The notes: generated by a model from the sequence alone, not told the origin. Positions 35,215-44,453 are shown, numbered from the stretch's first letter. The stretch: 57,957 nucleotides of DNA from an uncultured Mycoplasmatota bacterium (GCA_946414095.1 CAMKNB010000005.1:1-57957); one strand, 5' to 3'. A program made the numbers and translations.

Positions 35215-36675
35215 ATGAAAGAAGGTAAGACTACAAAGACTACTGCTAAAAAGAAGACATATAATAATTCTCGTAATCATACTTCTAGTGGCGTTAAAGA
35301 ACAACCAAGAGTAAGAGAGGTTAAAGCTGAAGAAGTAGAAGAAAACTTCTTAGAAGAAGATGGAGATAAGAGATTAATTGTATTCATAGCAATAGCAATT
35401 TTAGTCATCGTTGGAACTGTTATTGGTTTACTAGTTGGATGTCAAAAAGAGAAGACACCAGAACCAGAAAAACCAGTAGATGATACAGTAGTTCCAAATG
35501 AGAAAAAAGATGATAAGAAGGAAGAATCACATAATTATAATTATGATTATGAAAAGCCTTTACCAGTAGTTAGAAAAGTAACTAAGAAAACTAAAGCTAC
35601 TAAAGAAGATACAACAGAAAATACTACAGATGAAACTGGTGAAGATACAACAACTCATATGGTAACATTTATTGTAAATGATACAAATGAAATTGTTAGT
35701 GTTGAAGATGGAACTTCAGCAGAAAAATATGAACCTACAGGATATACTAGTTGCAAATATTATAGCGATGAAGAAATGACTACTGAGTATGAATTTAATG
35801 CTGTAACAGAAAATACTAATATTTATATGGTATGTGAATTGGTTGAATATACAGTTGTCTATGATGTAGAAGTTGAAGGAAATCCTACAACTTACACTGT
35901 GGAAGATGAGATAACAGCTTTAAATCCAGCTCAAAGTGATGAGGGTGTATTTGATGGATGGTATACTGCAAAAGAAAATGGCGATAAAGTAGCAACACTT
36001 GATAAAAATATTGTTAATTATGCAAATAGTGATAATGTAATTAATCTATACGCTGTATTTACTACTAATAATGATGAAGTAGTAGCAGATGAAGAAAATA
36101 CTGAAGAAGAAACAATAGTTGATAGAAATGAAACAACTGAACCTGTGGTAGGCCAAGGTTCAACTGATGAAACCGGAGAAAATGAAGAAGGAAATGAAAC
36201 AGTGGTAGATAATCCTACAACTGAAACTGAAAATGATAAAGTTGGTAGTGAGTCAGGAGATAACAGTCAAGATTCAACTGAACCAACAATTACAACTCCA
36301 GAAGGTAATAGTAATGAAGGAACTGAAGGACAAGAAGGCAACACTGGTTCTAATGAAAGTGGAACTGAAGAATCAACACCAGTAGATCAAGAACAACCAG
36401 AAAATCCAGCAAGTGGTGATGAGTCAACAGAGCCATCAGAACCAAGTAAACCTACTACAAACGAAGAAGTAGTTGAAACTCCATCTGTTCCAACAACTCC
36501 AGTAGTTGAAAATCCTACTCCTGAAACAGTAGAACCAACTGAAAGTGAAGAACCAAAAGCTGAAACTGTTAAACCAGAAGTAGAAGAACCAAAGACTGAA
36601 AAAGAGGAAGATGAAACTCCTGCTCCAGTAACTCCAGTAGTAGTTCCTGAAGTAGAAGAAGAAACAGGTGAATAA
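35215..36675 (+). CDS. Single-pass membrane protein with InlB-like domain and Pro/Glu-rich tail
   Basis: 486 residues. A basic cytoplasmic N-terminus (~60 residues), a membrane helix (RLIVFIAIAILVIVGTVIGL near 54-73), a spacer, then two beta-grasp-like repeats (MVTFIVNDTNEIVSVEDGTS and YTVVYDVEVEGNPTTYTV) ending in GWYTAKENGD and NLYAVF, close to InlB B-repeats. The last ~190 residues are Glu/Pro/Thr/Ser-rich low complexity (EEPKAETVKPEVEEPKTEKE), likely spanning the cell wall. No LPXTG. Probably displayed on the cell surface; function unknown. Own promoter and terminator. Confidence 0.78.
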   Translation: MKEGKTTKTTAKKKTYNNSRNHTSSGVKEQPRVREVKAEEVEENFLEEDGDKRLIVFIAIAILVIVGTVIGLLVGCQKEKTPEPEKPVDDTVVPNEKKDDKKEESHNYNYDYEKPLPVVRKVTKKTKATKEDTTENTTDETGEDTTTHMVTFIVNDTNEIVSVEDGTSAEKYEPTGYTSCKYYSDEEMTTEYEFNAVTENTNIYMVCELVEYTVVYDVEVEGNPTTYTVEDEITALNPAQSDEGVFDGWYTAKENGDKVATLDKNIVNYANSDNVINLYAVFTTNNDEVVADEENTEEETIVDRNETTEPVVGQGSTDETGENEEGNETVVDNPTTETENDKVGSESGDNSQDSTEPTITTPEGNSNEGTEGQEGNTGSNESGTEESTPVDQEQPENPASGDESTEPSEPSKPTTNEEVVETPSVPTTPVVENPTPETVEPTESEEPKAETVKPEVEEPKTEKEEDETPAPVTPVVVPEVEEETGE

Positions 36676-36680
36676 AATTA

Positions 36681-36706
36681 AGAAGTTCAATTGAACTTCT
36701 TTTTTT
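36681..36706 (+). terminator. Terminator
   Basis: AGAAGTTCAATTGAACTTCT is a perfect palindrome followed by seven T. An extended -10 (TGA-TATAAT, 36720-36728) for the next gene follows. Confidence 0.88.
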
Positions 36707-36746
36707 ATGTAATTAAAAATGATATAATTTTTGTAGAGGTTAAATT

Positions 36747-37382
36747 ATGCAAATAGAACTTGGTGGTAAAGTATTCAATGTTTATATAACTCGTAAAAAT
36801 AATAAGAACATGTATTTAAGAGTTAAACCAGATGGTATATATATATCTTGTAATTATTTTGTTACTAAAGGTATGATTTTATCATTTATTACTGCTAATG
36901 AAGATAGCATAATTGAAAGTGATAATAGGTTACAAAAGAAAGAACAAAAAAAGGAAGAGTTTTATTATTTAGGTAAAAAGTATGATGTTATAATACTAAA
37001 TACAGTATCTAAAATTGAATTTGTAGATGATAGAGTATTTGTAAAAAATAAGACTTATTTAAATACTTTTTTAAAAAATGAAGCATCAAGAATATTTAAT
37101 GAAAGAGTTAAAGTGTGTTATGACTTATTTGAGGAAAATATTCCTTATCCAAAAGTATTAATTGGTAAAATGACAAGAAAGTGGGGATATTGTAATAAAA
37201 GACAAAAATTAATTAAATTAAACTTTGAATTAATAAAATATAGTATAGATGAAATAGATTATGTAATAGTACATGAATTATGTCATTTGATTGAATTTAA
37301 TCATTCTAAAGCATTTTGGAAATATGTTAAAAAATATAAACCAAATTATAAAGAAAATCAAAAAGTCCTAAAGGAGGAATAA
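36747..37382 (+). CDS. YgjP-like (DUF45/WLM) metallopeptidase
   Basis: 211 residues. The C-terminal domain has the zinc motif VIVHELCHLIEFNHSKAFW (HExxH with a third His six residues on) and the family signature MTRKWGYCNKRQKLIKLN (R-W-G-x-C). The N-terminal part is mixed alpha/beta (YITRKNNKNMYLRVKPDG). Family members are cytoplasmic proteins of uncertain function, thought to be metal-dependent peptidases. First gene of a tight cluster with the TrmH-family methylase, rimM and trmD; it ends 2 bases before the next start. Confidence 0.9.
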   Translation: MQIELGGKVFNVYITRKNNKNMYLRVKPDGIYISCNYFVTKGMILSFITANEDSIIESDNRLQKKEQKKEEFYYLGKKYDVIILNTVSKIEFVDDRVFVKNKTYLNTFLKNEASRIFNERVKVCYDLFEENIPYPKVLIGKMTRKWGYCNKRQKLIKLNFELIKYSIDEIDYVIVHELCHLIEFNHSKAFWKYVKKYKPNYKENQKVLKEE

Positions 37383-37384
37383 TT

Positions 37385-38113
37385 ATGATAATAACTTCAA
37401 AAGATAATTCTAAAATTAAACATATAAGAAAATTATTAAATAAAAAAGATTCGATGAATGAGGGACTTTTCGTAATAGAGGGAGAGAATCTTGTAGAAGA
37501 AGCAATAAAAAATAATTTGTTAGTTGAATTATATGTGTTAGATGGAACAGTAGTGAAATATGATTTTCCATATACATATGTTACTAGTGAAGTAATGAGA
37601 AGTATAAGTGATATGAAAAGTACCCCAAGATTAATTGGAATATCTAAATATATAAATAAAAATACACTTGGTAAAAAAATAGTTTTATTAGATGATATTC
37701 AAGATCCTGGAAATGCTGGTACTATTATTAGAAATAGTGTTGCTTTTGATGTGGATACTGTAGTTTTTTCTAAAAATAGTGTTAGTCCATACAATGAAAA
37801 AGTTTTAAGAAGCACTGGTGGAATGATATATAACATAAATATAATAATAGCTGATTTAGATAATGTTATAGATACAATTAAGAATGAAAATATAAAATTA
37901 TATGGTACATCATTAAAATCATCTATTTCACTTTTAAATGTTGAAAAAACAAATGAGTTTGCTATAATATTTGGTAATGAAGGTAATGGAGTTAATAATA
38001 AATATTTAGAATTATGTGATTTAAATATTAGAATAGATATGAATAATAAATGTGAAAGTTTAAATGTTGGAGTATCTAGTGGAATTGTTTTATATCATAT
38101 GTATAAGAGGTAA
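37385..38113 (+). CDS. TrmH/SpoU-family RNA 2'-O-methyltransferase
   Basis: 242 residues, a SAM-dependent enzyme with a trefoil-knot (SPOUT) fold. N-terminal substrate-binding part with GLFVIEGENLVEEAI; catalytic motifs LLDDIQDPGNAGTIIRNSVAF (motif 1, Asn and Arg), FGNEGNGVNNKYLELCD (motif 2) and SLNVGVSSGIVLYHM (motif 3). The target, 23S rRNA or tRNA, cannot be fixed from sequence. AGGAGG lies before the ATG. Clustered with rimM and trmD, which suits an RNA modification/ribosome assembly unit. Confidence 0.92.
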   Translation: MIITSKDNSKIKHIRKLLNKKDSMNEGLFVIEGENLVEEAIKNNLLVELYVLDGTVVKYDFPYTYVTSEVMRSISDMKSTPRLIGISKYINKNTLGKKIVLLDDIQDPGNAGTIIRNSVAFDVDTVVFSKNSVSPYNEKVLRSTGGMIYNINIIIADLDNVIDTIKNENIKLYGTSLKSSISLLNVEKTNEFAIIFGNEGNGVNNKYLELCDLNIRIDMNNKCESLNVGVSSGIVLYHMYKR

Positions 38114-38115
38114 TA

Positions 38116-38595
38116 ATGAAATATATCAAAGTTGGAAAAATAGTTAATACTCATGCTTTAAAAGGTGAAGTAAGATTAATAAGTAATTTTGAATATAAAG
38201 ATAGAATTTTTAAAAAAGATTCTGTTCTATATATTGGTCAATTTAAAACTCCAGAAGTAATAGAAACATATAGAGTTCATAAACAATATGATATGATTAA
38301 ATTTGTAGGTATTGATTATATAAATGATGTACTTAAATATAAAGGTGAAGTTGTTTATGTTGATGAAGATAGTCTATCATTAAAAGATGATGAAATATTA
38401 GAAAGTGATTTTATAAATTATCAAGTTTATATTGATAATAATAGTATTGGTCAAATAGAAGAATATAGATGTGACAATGGAAATAAAATAATTAAATTAA
38501 ATAATAAATTTATTCCATATAATAAAGACTTTATAAGTAAAATAGATAAGGAAAATAAAATTATATATATGCATGATATAGAGGTGTTTTTATGA
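38116..38595 (+). CDS. rimM: Ribosome maturation factor RimM
   Basis: 159 residues, 30S assembly factor binding S19. N-terminal beta-barrel KVGKIVNTHALKGEVRLISN with the conserved G-K-I-V-x-x-H-x-x-K-G-E-V pattern; the PRC-barrel domain follows (DFINYQVYIDNNSIGQIEEY, NNKFIPYNKDFI). Begins 2 bases after the methylase gene. Its TGA stop overlaps the trmD ATG (ATGA), so translation is coupled; this also shows TGA acts as a stop. Confidence 0.92.
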   Translation: MKYIKVGKIVNTHALKGEVRLISNFEYKDRIFKKDSVLYIGQFKTPEVIETYRVHKQYDMIKFVGIDYINDVLKYKGEVVYVDEDSLSLKDDEILESDFINYQVYIDNNSIGQIEEYRCDNGNKIIKLNNKFIPYNKDFISKIDKENKIIYMHDIEVFL

Positions 38596-39251
38596 GAATA
38601 GATATACTAACTTTATTTCCTAATATGTTTGATGGTTTTAAAACAGAAAGTATTATTAAAAGGGCAATAGAGAAAGAAAAAGTGGAAATTAATATTATCG
38701 ATATTAGAGATTTTACACCATATAAAAACAATCAAGTTGATGATTATCAATTTGGTGGTGGTGGTGGGATGATACTAATGTGTGAGCCTGTATTTAATGC
38801 AGTAGAAAGTATTAGAACTAAAGAATCTCATGTAATACTTTTAACACCAAGAGGAAAAACATATAATGAGAAAAAAGCATATGAATTAAAAGATAAGAAA
38901 CATTTAATAATTATTTGTGGACATTATGAAGGATTTGATGAAAGAATATATACACTTGCAGATGAACTTGTAAGTATAGGTGATTTTATTTTAACTGGTG
39001 GAGAATTAGCAGCAATGATGATAAGTGATTCTGTTATTAGATTAATAGATGGTGTAATTACAAGTAATAGTTTATTATATGAAAGTTTTAATGATAATTT
39101 GCTTGATTATCCAGTATATACTAAGCCAAGAAACTTTAGAGGAATGGAAGTTCCAGAAGTATTAGTAAGTGGAAATCATAAGTTAATAAATGAATATAGA
39201 GAAAGTGAAAGAAAAAGGATAACAAAGGAATACAGAGACGATTTATTATAA
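38592..39251 (+). CDS. trmD: tRNA (guanine37-N1)-methyltransferase TrmD
   Basis: 219 residues, makes m1G37 in tRNAs and prevents frameshifting. Knot-forming motifs are clear: RIDILTLFPNMFDGF at the start, DYQFGGGGGMILMCEPV, LLTPRGKTYN, IIICGHYEGFDERI and SIGDFILTGGELAAM. Four-base overlap with rimM. rplS, often next, is absent; two hypothetical genes follow instead. Confidence 0.97.
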   Translation: MRIDILTLFPNMFDGFKTESIIKRAIEKEKVEINIIDIRDFTPYKNNQVDDYQFGGGGGMILMCEPVFNAVESIRTKESHVILLTPRGKTYNEKKAYELKDKKHLIIICGHYEGFDERIYTLADELVSIGDFILTGGELAAMMISDSVIRLIDGVITSNSLLYESFNDNLLDYPVYTKPRNFRGMEVPEVLVSGNHKLINEYRESERKRITKEYRDDLL

Positions 39252-39261
39252 GGGTGGTAAT

Positions 39262-39714
39262 ATGAAGTACGTAATTGATAAAAACAATGATAACATGAGA
39301 CTCATGTATTATAATGTTAACATGGTTGGATTAAATGTTAATCCTAAAAATGAAGTTCCAGGTCTTAAAATAAAAGCAAAGAAAATTATTTTAATTGACG
39401 AAGAATTAAGAAAAAACTATATTAAGAAAAGAATTAATAGAAAAATAGATAAAATAATTAAATTCATGTTACGTATTTTAAACGATGAAGGAACAACTGA
39501 AGATGATACAGGTATGGTATTAGATGAAATTAATAGATTAAAAGGAATTATAATAAATAAATATAGACAATATATGTTAGATAGTGAATATAAAGAAATT
39601 CTTACAAAATTAATATTGATAGAGGAAGAATTTAAAAAAAGTTATAATGAAAAAATGCTTATGAATTATAGCAATTATTATGAAGAAGAGGTAAAAGTAG
39701 GTAGAGGTAGATAG
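39262..39714 (+). CDS. Hypothetical protein, 150 aa
   Basis: Not recognised. A very basic, Lys/Asn/Ile-rich, mainly helical cytoplasmic protein (KKIILIDEELRKNYIKKRIN, LNDEGTTEDDTGMVLDEINR). It begins 10 bases after trmD and ends 2 bases before the next gene. In a run of tightly packed genes from 36747 to 40702, so co-transcribed. The layout resembles proteins with a basic N-terminus and a helical bundle, possibly nucleic-acid associated; this is only suggestive. Confidence 0.7.
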   Translation: MKYVIDKNNDNMRLMYYNVNMVGLNVNPKNEVPGLKIKAKKIILIDEELRKNYIKKRINRKIDKIIKFMLRILNDEGTTEDDTGMVLDEINRLKGIIINKYRQYMLDSEYKEILTKLILIEEEFKKSYNEKMLMNYSNYYEEEVKVGRGR

Positions 39715-39716
39715 AA

Positions 39717-40121
39717 ATGCAAAATGAATTGTTAGACAGATTAAATGGAGAATTAAATTTTTTAACAAGTTTAAGTAGAAATGAAGTTAAAGAGTTATAT
39801 GATGAAGTAAATAATTTTGTTGTTAATAACTTTTTATTAGATGGAGAAAGTGAAAATTACTATTTAAAATATAATAATAAGTTTTATCAAGTAGGTTGTA
39901 TGTATGGTCCAGAAGTAATGTATTATGTAAGAGTTGTTAATAAAAATGAAGAAATTACAAGTTATGTAGATTATGAAAGAATGAAAAATAATGAATTAAC
40001 AGAATCTGAAGAAGAAATAAAAGGTATATTTGGTAGTATTAATAGTGAAGTTAATCTTTTGAAAGAAAAGGGAGCGTCATTAAGACTCTTAAATAAATCA
40101 TTTAAATATAGGAGGTTTTAA
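39717..40121 (+). CDS. Hypothetical protein, 134 aa
   Basis: Not recognised. No signal or membrane segment; an N-terminal helix (LLDRLNGELNFLTSLSRNEV) and an alpha/beta middle (YYLKYNNKFYQVGCMYGPEVMYYV), then a helical C-terminus. It shares its last base with the first base of rdgB, so translation is coupled. Likely part of the rimM-trmD-rdgB unit. Confidence 0.7.
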   Translation: MQNELLDRLNGELNFLTSLSRNEVKELYDEVNNFVVNNFLLDGESENYYLKYNNKFYQVGCMYGPEVMYYVRVVNKNEEITSYVDYERMKNNELTESEEEIKGIFGSINSEVNLLKEKGASLRLLNKSFKYRRF

Positions 40122-40702
40122 TGAAAGATTTAATAATAGCTAGTAACAATAAAGGAAAAATAAAAGAATATAAATTTATACTTGAGCCATTAGGATTTAA
40201 TGTTTTAAGTCAAAGTGAAGCTGGTATTGATATTGAAGTAGATGAGACTGGAACTACATTTGAAGAAAACTCATTATTAAAAGCAAAAGCAATATATGAA
40301 ATTACACATAAAAATGTTATAGCAGATGACAGTGGTCTAGAAATCAGTTATTTAAATAATGAACCTGGAGTTTATTCTGCAAGATATAAAGGAATTAAAA
40401 CTCCAGAAGAAAGAAATGAATATGTATTAGAACATTTAAAGAATGCAGAAGATAGAAGTGCTAGATTTATTTGTACAATATGTTATATTGATTCTTCTGG
40501 TCATGAAGAAATGTTTAAAGGTATTTGGAATGGAACAATTGCAGAAAGTATATCAGGCAAAAATGGATTTGGTTATGATCCAATATTTATTGGAGAAGGT
40601 CAAAAAGTTACAACAGCTAATTTAAGCGAAGAAGAAAAAAATAAAATATCTCATAGAGCTAGAGCTACTAAGAAATTATTAGAGTATTTAAAAAGTAAAT
40701 AG
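40121..40702 (+). CDS. rdgB: XTP/dITP diphosphatase (HAM1/RdgB)
   Basis: 193 residues, cleaves non-canonical purine triphosphates (dITP, XTP). Family blocks: LIIASNNKGKIKEYKFILEP at the start, DIEVDETGTTFEENSLLKAKA, VIADDSGLEISYLNNEPGVYSARY, GFGYDPIFIGEG and SHRARATKKLLEYL at the end. Usual length and active-site residues. AGGAGG before the ATG; a compact terminator follows. Confidence 0.96.
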   Translation: MKDLIIASNNKGKIKEYKFILEPLGFNVLSQSEAGIDIEVDETGTTFEENSLLKAKAIYEITHKNVIADDSGLEISYLNNEPGVYSARYKGIKTPEERNEYVLEHLKNAEDRSARFICTICYIDSSGHEEMFKGIWNGTIAESISGKNGFGYDPIFIGEGQKVTTANLSEEEKNKISHRARATKKLLEYLKSK

Positions 40703-40722
40703 TCATCTGGTGATGACTTTTT
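40701..40722 (+). terminator. Terminator of the rimM-trmD-rdgB unit
   Basis: AGTCATC and GATGACT pair around TGGT and are followed by five T. Confidence 0.85.
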
Positions 40723-40769
40723 GTTTGTTTTATGGTATAATATGACAAATTTATTTAGGGGGTTATGTC

Positions 40770-41387
40770 ATGATTGGAAGTAATATAACAAATATTGATG
40801 AAGTTAAAAGTATTAATTTTTCTGGTACCTGTGGGAAACTTATTGTACATGAAGATGATATAAAGTCTCCAACTATAAAATGCAAACGTGGTTTATTTTC
40901 TTATCACAATAGTGGAAAAGTAGAGATTGTTAGTTTTTTAGATGAATTAAAGATACCCACAACAAGTGGTTCTGCAGAATTACTTCTTCCACGCGGTTTT
41001 AAAATGGAAGAAATAAATGTAAGTGGAACTTCTTTTGATATAGATATTTCTGATGTATCTATAAAAAAGATAAATGTTAGAGCAACTGATGTAAAGATGC
41101 TTTTATCAAGGTTAAGATTAGAAGAACTTAGAAGTGTATCTACTTCTGGGATTATTACTTTAAAAGATTATGATTCTATTAAAACTTATTTATCCATAGT
41201 AGGTGGTTATATAAATGCTGAAATATTAAACTACTATCAAAATTATAGGATGAATGTTAATAGTGATGCTAAAGTTGTAATAGAACATGGTGAATATGAA
41301 AATGATTTTAATGATACATTTATAAATGAGTTTGAAGCACATGAAGTAGGTGGAAAAGTTAGAGTATTATTTAAAGGACTAAGGTAA
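40770..41387 (+). CDS. DUF4097-like beta-strand repeat protein
   Basis: 205 residues. A repetitive beta pattern (ITNIDEVKSINFSGTCGKLIV, EINVSGTSFDIDISDVSIKKINVRATDV, LRSVSTSGIITLKDYDSIKTYLSIVGG) suggests a right-handed beta-helix/solenoid as in DUF4097 or DUF4098 proteins. No signal peptide or membrane segment, so it is probably cytoplasmic. Own extended -10 (TGG-TATAAT, 40733-40741). Convergent with two tRNA genes. Function unknown; the call is structural. Confidence 0.65.
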   Translation: MIGSNITNIDEVKSINFSGTCGKLIVHEDDIKSPTIKCKRGLFSYHNSGKVEIVSFLDELKIPTTSGSAELLLPRGFKMEEINVSGTSFDIDISDVSIKKINVRATDVKMLLSRLRLEELRSVSTSGIITLKDYDSIKTYLSIVGGYINAEILNYYQNYRMNVNSDAKVVIEHGEYENDFNDTFINEFEAHEVGGKVRVLFKGLR

Positions 41388-41407
41388 TACATATTTTTGA
41401 AATAATA

Positions 41408-41437
41408 AAAAAACCACTCATAAGAGTGGTTATTTTT
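41408..41437. terminator. Bidirectional terminator
   Basis: AACCACTC-ATAA-GAGTGGTT is flanked by A and T runs, so it can end both the beta-repeat protein gene (+) and the two tRNAs (-). Confidence 0.88.
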
Positions 41438-41441
41438 CTAA

Positions 41442-41517
41442 TGGTGACCCGTACGGGATTTGAACCCATAAATGCACGCGTGAAAGGCGTGTGTGTTAAC
41501 CGTTTCACCAACGGGCC
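41442..41517 (-). tRNA. tRNA-Glu (UUC)
   Basis: 76 bases including an encoded CCA. The acceptor stem GGCCCGT/ACGGGTC pairs with one G-U; D-arm GGTGAAACGGTTAACAC, anticodon stem CACGC/GCGTG with loop CTTTCAC (anticodon UUC), and T-arm GGGTTCAAATCCC. Second of two tRNAs read from the minus strand. Confidence 0.95.
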
Positions 41518-41523
41518 ATAAAA

Positions 41524-41600
41524 TGGTGGGCCTGAATGGACTTGAACCATCGACCTTTCGCTTATCAGACGAACGCTCTAACCAGCTGAGCTACAAGCCC
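41524..41600 (-). tRNA. tRNA-Ile (GAU)
   Basis: 77 bases including encoded CCA. Acceptor GGGCTTG with CAGGCCC (one G-U pair); D-arm with AGCTCAGCTGGTTAGAGC, anticodon loop CTGATAA (anticodon GAU) on a TTCGT/GCGAA stem, T-arm with GGTTCAAGTCC. Six bases upstream of tRNA-Glu. Confidence 0.95.
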
Positions 41601-41629
41601 ACAACACCGATATTCCGGCTGTCTTCATC

Positions 41630-41658
41630 ATTGTATAATATTTTTTTTGTTTTTGCAA
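41630..41658 (-). promoter_or_regulatory. Promoter of the tRNA-Ile-tRNA-Glu unit
   Basis: On the minus strand TTGCAA (41658-41653) and TACAAT (41635-41630) are separated by 17 bases, about 30 bases before tRNA-Ile. Confidence 0.6.
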
Positions 41659-41750
41659 CACTTTTTTTGAAAAAAAGCTAATTTTGAATAAATAATTGCA
41701 AAAAAACATTTAATATAGTATTATTAATATGATACTAGGAGGTTATTAAT

Positions 41751-42467
41751 ATGTTTAGTAATATGTCACTTACAACAACGTCAAAAGTATTAACAATTGT
41801 GCTTATTATATGGTTATTAACATTGGGTAGATCATTATTAATTATGATAGGTGGGAGTAGAATTTTTAAAAAAGCTTCTAAAAATGAAAAAACCGCAATG
41901 TATCCAATTATTAATTTATTTACTATGTTAGAAGTTGTTGATATATCTACATTCTTTGGAATATTATTATTTGTACCAGGAATAAATGTATTAATACTTT
42001 TATGGATGTCATATAAACTTGGATTTGTTTTTAATACAGGAATTGGATATAGAATAGGACTTATGATACTTCCAATTATATTTTATCCAGCACTAGCTTT
42101 TAGTAATAAAAGTTATAAATTAACTGATGAAGAATATTTTAAAGCACTTGACAATACAAGATCAAAAATAACAAGTTTAGAAACTGAAGAAACAATTGAT
42201 ATTCCAGAACCAACAGATAATTTAGAACAGTTTGAAGAGAAAGAAGAAGTAGTAGATTCAGTATTTAAATCAAATTTTGAACAAGCTGAAAAAGCTGCTC
42301 CATATAAAGCAGTTAAAATAGATTTACTTGGAATGGAAAAATTAAAAGAAAATGATGGTATTGATGATGTCTTTAAACCAGAAGAAAATGAACATGTTAA
42401 AAAAGAATCAGTCGAACCTCAAAAAAATGAAGAAAAAAAGAAAGAATTTGAAATGGTTGACTTATAA
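41751..42467 (+). CDS. DUF5684-like membrane protein with acidic tail
   Basis: 238 residues. Three or four membrane segments (VLTIVLIIWLLTLGRSLLIM; FFGILLFVPGINVLILLWMS; IGLMILPIIFYPALAF) with a cytoplasmic loop IFKKASKNEKTAMYPIINLFTMLEV. This K-A-x-x-x-x-x-A-x-x-P-I-x-N pattern is typical of DUF5684 membrane proteins. The last ~95 residues are Glu/Lys-rich and probably disordered. AGGAGG 6 bases before the ATG. Function unknown. Single gene ahead of parE. Confidence 0.75.
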   Translation: MFSNMSLTTTSKVLTIVLIIWLLTLGRSLLIMIGGSRIFKKASKNEKTAMYPIINLFTMLEVVDISTFFGILLFVPGINVLILLWMSYKLGFVFNTGIGYRIGLMILPIIFYPALAFSNKSYKLTDEEYFKALDNTRSKITSLETEETIDIPEPTDNLEQFEEKEEVVDSVFKSNFEQAEKAAPYKAVKIDLLGMEKLKENDGIDDVFKPEENEHVKKESVEPQKNEEKKKEFEMVDL

Positions 42468-42496
42468 AAGTGTAAAGTGATTGTTTACACTTTTTA
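42467..42496 (+). terminator. Terminator
   Basis: AAAGTGTAAA and TTTACACTTT pair and are followed by T residues; it overlaps the end of the membrane protein gene. Confidence 0.85.
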
Positions 42497-42536
42497 TTTA
42501 ATTTTGTATAATTAAAAATGGAGATAAGGTGAATGT

Positions 42537-44441
42537 ATGGCAAAATATGATGAATCATCGATTAAAATATTAGAAGGCTTAGAGGCAGTAAGAAAAAGAC
42601 CAGGTATGTATATAGGTTCTACTGATAAAAGAGGTCTTCATCATTTAGTATGGGAAATTGTAGATAATGCAATTGACGAAGCAATAAATGGATATGGTAA
42701 TAAAATAACTGTAACTCTTACTAAAAAAGGTAGTGTTATTGTTAGTGATGAAGGACGTGGTGTACCAACAGGACGTCATGCTTCTGGTAAAAGTACTCCA
42801 GAAGTTATTTACACTGTATTACATGCTGGAGGTAAATTTGAAAATTCTGGATATAAAGTATCTGGTGGACTTCATGGTGTAGGTTCTTCTGTAGTTAATG
42901 CCTTATCTAAATGGATGAAAGTTACTATTTGTAGAGAAGGTAAAATACATGAAATAACATTTAAAGATGGAGGACATGTTGATTCTGATTTAAAGCAAAT
43001 AGGTACAACTAAACAAACAGGAACTACTGTTGAATTTTATCCAGATGCAGAAATATTTGGTAATGCAAGATTTAGTTATACTACTATATGTGAAAGGATG
43101 CAAGAAAGTGCATTTTTAATAAATGATCTTACAATGGAAGTTATAGATGAAGAAGATGGTAAGAAAAGTATATTCCATTATGAAAATGGTTTAGTATCTT
43201 TTGTTGAATATATTAATGAAGGAAAAGAACCACTTCATAAAGTAATTAGTTTTAGTGGAGAAAAGAATGGAATTATTGTTGATATAGCTATGCAATATAC
43301 AGATACATATAATGAAAATATTATGTCATTTGTAAACAATGTCAAAACAATAGATGGTGGTACTCATGAAGTAGGATTTAAAACAGGCCTTACTAAAGTA
43401 TTTAATGAATATATTAAAAAGAATAATCTACTTAAAGGAAATGATACACTAGATGGTAGTGATGCAAGAGAAGGTTTAAGTGCAATTGTAAGTTTAAAAG
43501 TACCTGAGAGTCTACTTCAATTTGAAGGACAAACAAAAGGAAAACTTGGAACTCCTCAAGCAAGAAATGTTGTTGAAAGTTTAGTATATGAGAAACTATC
43601 TTATTATTTAGAAGAAAATAAAGAAACAGCAAGTACAATAATGGATAAAGCATTAAAGAGTAAACTCGCTCGTGAAGCTGCTAGAAAAGCTAGAATGGAA
43701 GCAAGAAATGGTAAAAACAAGAGTAAAGTAGAGAAAAACTTATCTGGTAAACTTGCTCCAGCTGGTAGTAAAAATCCTAAAATAAATGAATTGTTTATAG
43801 TCGAGGGAGATAGTGCCGGTGGTTCTGCTAAAAGTGGTAGAGATAGAAAATTTCAAGCAATATTACCACTTAGAGGAAAAGTTTTAAATACAAGTAAAGC
43901 AACAATGGATGAAGTATATAAAAATGAAGAATTAAATACTCTTATATATACAATAGGAGCAGGAGTTGGTCAAAGTTTTGATGCAGATGATTCAAACTAT
44001 GACAAAGTAATAATAATGACAGATGCTGATGTTGATGGAGCACACATTCAAATACTTTTATTAACATTCTTCTATCATTATATGAGACCACTTATTGAAG
44101 AAGGTAAACTATATATCGCACTTCCTCCATTATATAAAGTTGATTATGGTAAAGGAAAAAGATATTATGCTTACTCTGATGATGAACTAAATGAAATAAG
44201 AACAAAGAATACTGGTAAAGCATCTATTCAAAGATATAAAGGTTTAGGTGAAATGAATGCAGATCAATTATGGGAAACTACAATGAATCCTGAATCAAGA
44301 AGTTTAATTAGAGTAAATATTACAGATGCTGCTCTTGCTGAAAAAAGAGTTAATGTTTTAATGGGAGATAAAGTCGAACCAAGAAAAGAGTGGATTAATG
44401 AAAATGTTGAATTCACTATGGAAGACGATTATAGGAATTAG
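42537..44441 (+). CDS. parE: DNA topoisomerase IV subunit B
   Basis: 634 residues, the ATPase subunit that with ParC decatenates chromosomes. GHKL motifs EIVDNAIDEAINGYG, DEGRGVPTGRH and GGLHGVGSSVVNAL are in the N-terminus; TOPRIM has IVEGDSAGGSAKSGRD and MTDADVDGAHIQIL; QRYKGLGEMNADQLWET is near the end. The phrase RDRKFQAILPLRGKVLN favours ParE over GyrB, and the next gene is ParC-like. Adjacent to parC with a 12-base gap. Confidence 0.93.
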   Translation: MAKYDESSIKILEGLEAVRKRPGMYIGSTDKRGLHHLVWEIVDNAIDEAINGYGNKITVTLTKKGSVIVSDEGRGVPTGRHASGKSTPEVIYTVLHAGGKFENSGYKVSGGLHGVGSSVVNALSKWMKVTICREGKIHEITFKDGGHVDSDLKQIGTTKQTGTTVEFYPDAEIFGNARFSYTTICERMQESAFLINDLTMEVIDEEDGKKSIFHYENGLVSFVEYINEGKEPLHKVISFSGEKNGIIVDIAMQYTDTYNENIMSFVNNVKTIDGGTHEVGFKTGLTKVFNEYIKKNNLLKGNDTLDGSDAREGLSAIVSLKVPESLLQFEGQTKGKLGTPQARNVVESLVYEKLSYYLEENKETASTIMDKALKSKLAREAARKARMEARNGKNKSKVEKNLSGKLAPAGSKNPKINELFIVEGDSAGGSAKSGRDRKFQAILPLRGKVLNTSKATMDEVYKNEELNTLIYTIGAGVGQSFDADDSNYDKVIIMTDADVDGAHIQILLLTFFYHYMRPLIEEGKLYIALPPLYKVDYGKGKRYYAYSDDELNEIRTKNTGKASIQRYKGLGEMNADQLWETTMNPESRSLIRVNITDAALAEKRVNVLMGDKVEPRKEWINENVEFTMEDDYRN

Positions 44442-44453
44442 GGGGTGTAAGAA

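Noticed and set aside
38592-38595. Possible alternative genetic code (TGA as Trp), as in Mollicutes
   Set aside because: rimM ends at a TGA that overlaps the trmD ATG, trmD is intact from there, and Trp codons in the genes are TGG; standard code fits.
41493-41681. 62-codon ORF across the two tRNAs
   Set aside because: It lies over the tRNA-Ile and tRNA-Glu genes and has no ribosome binding site.
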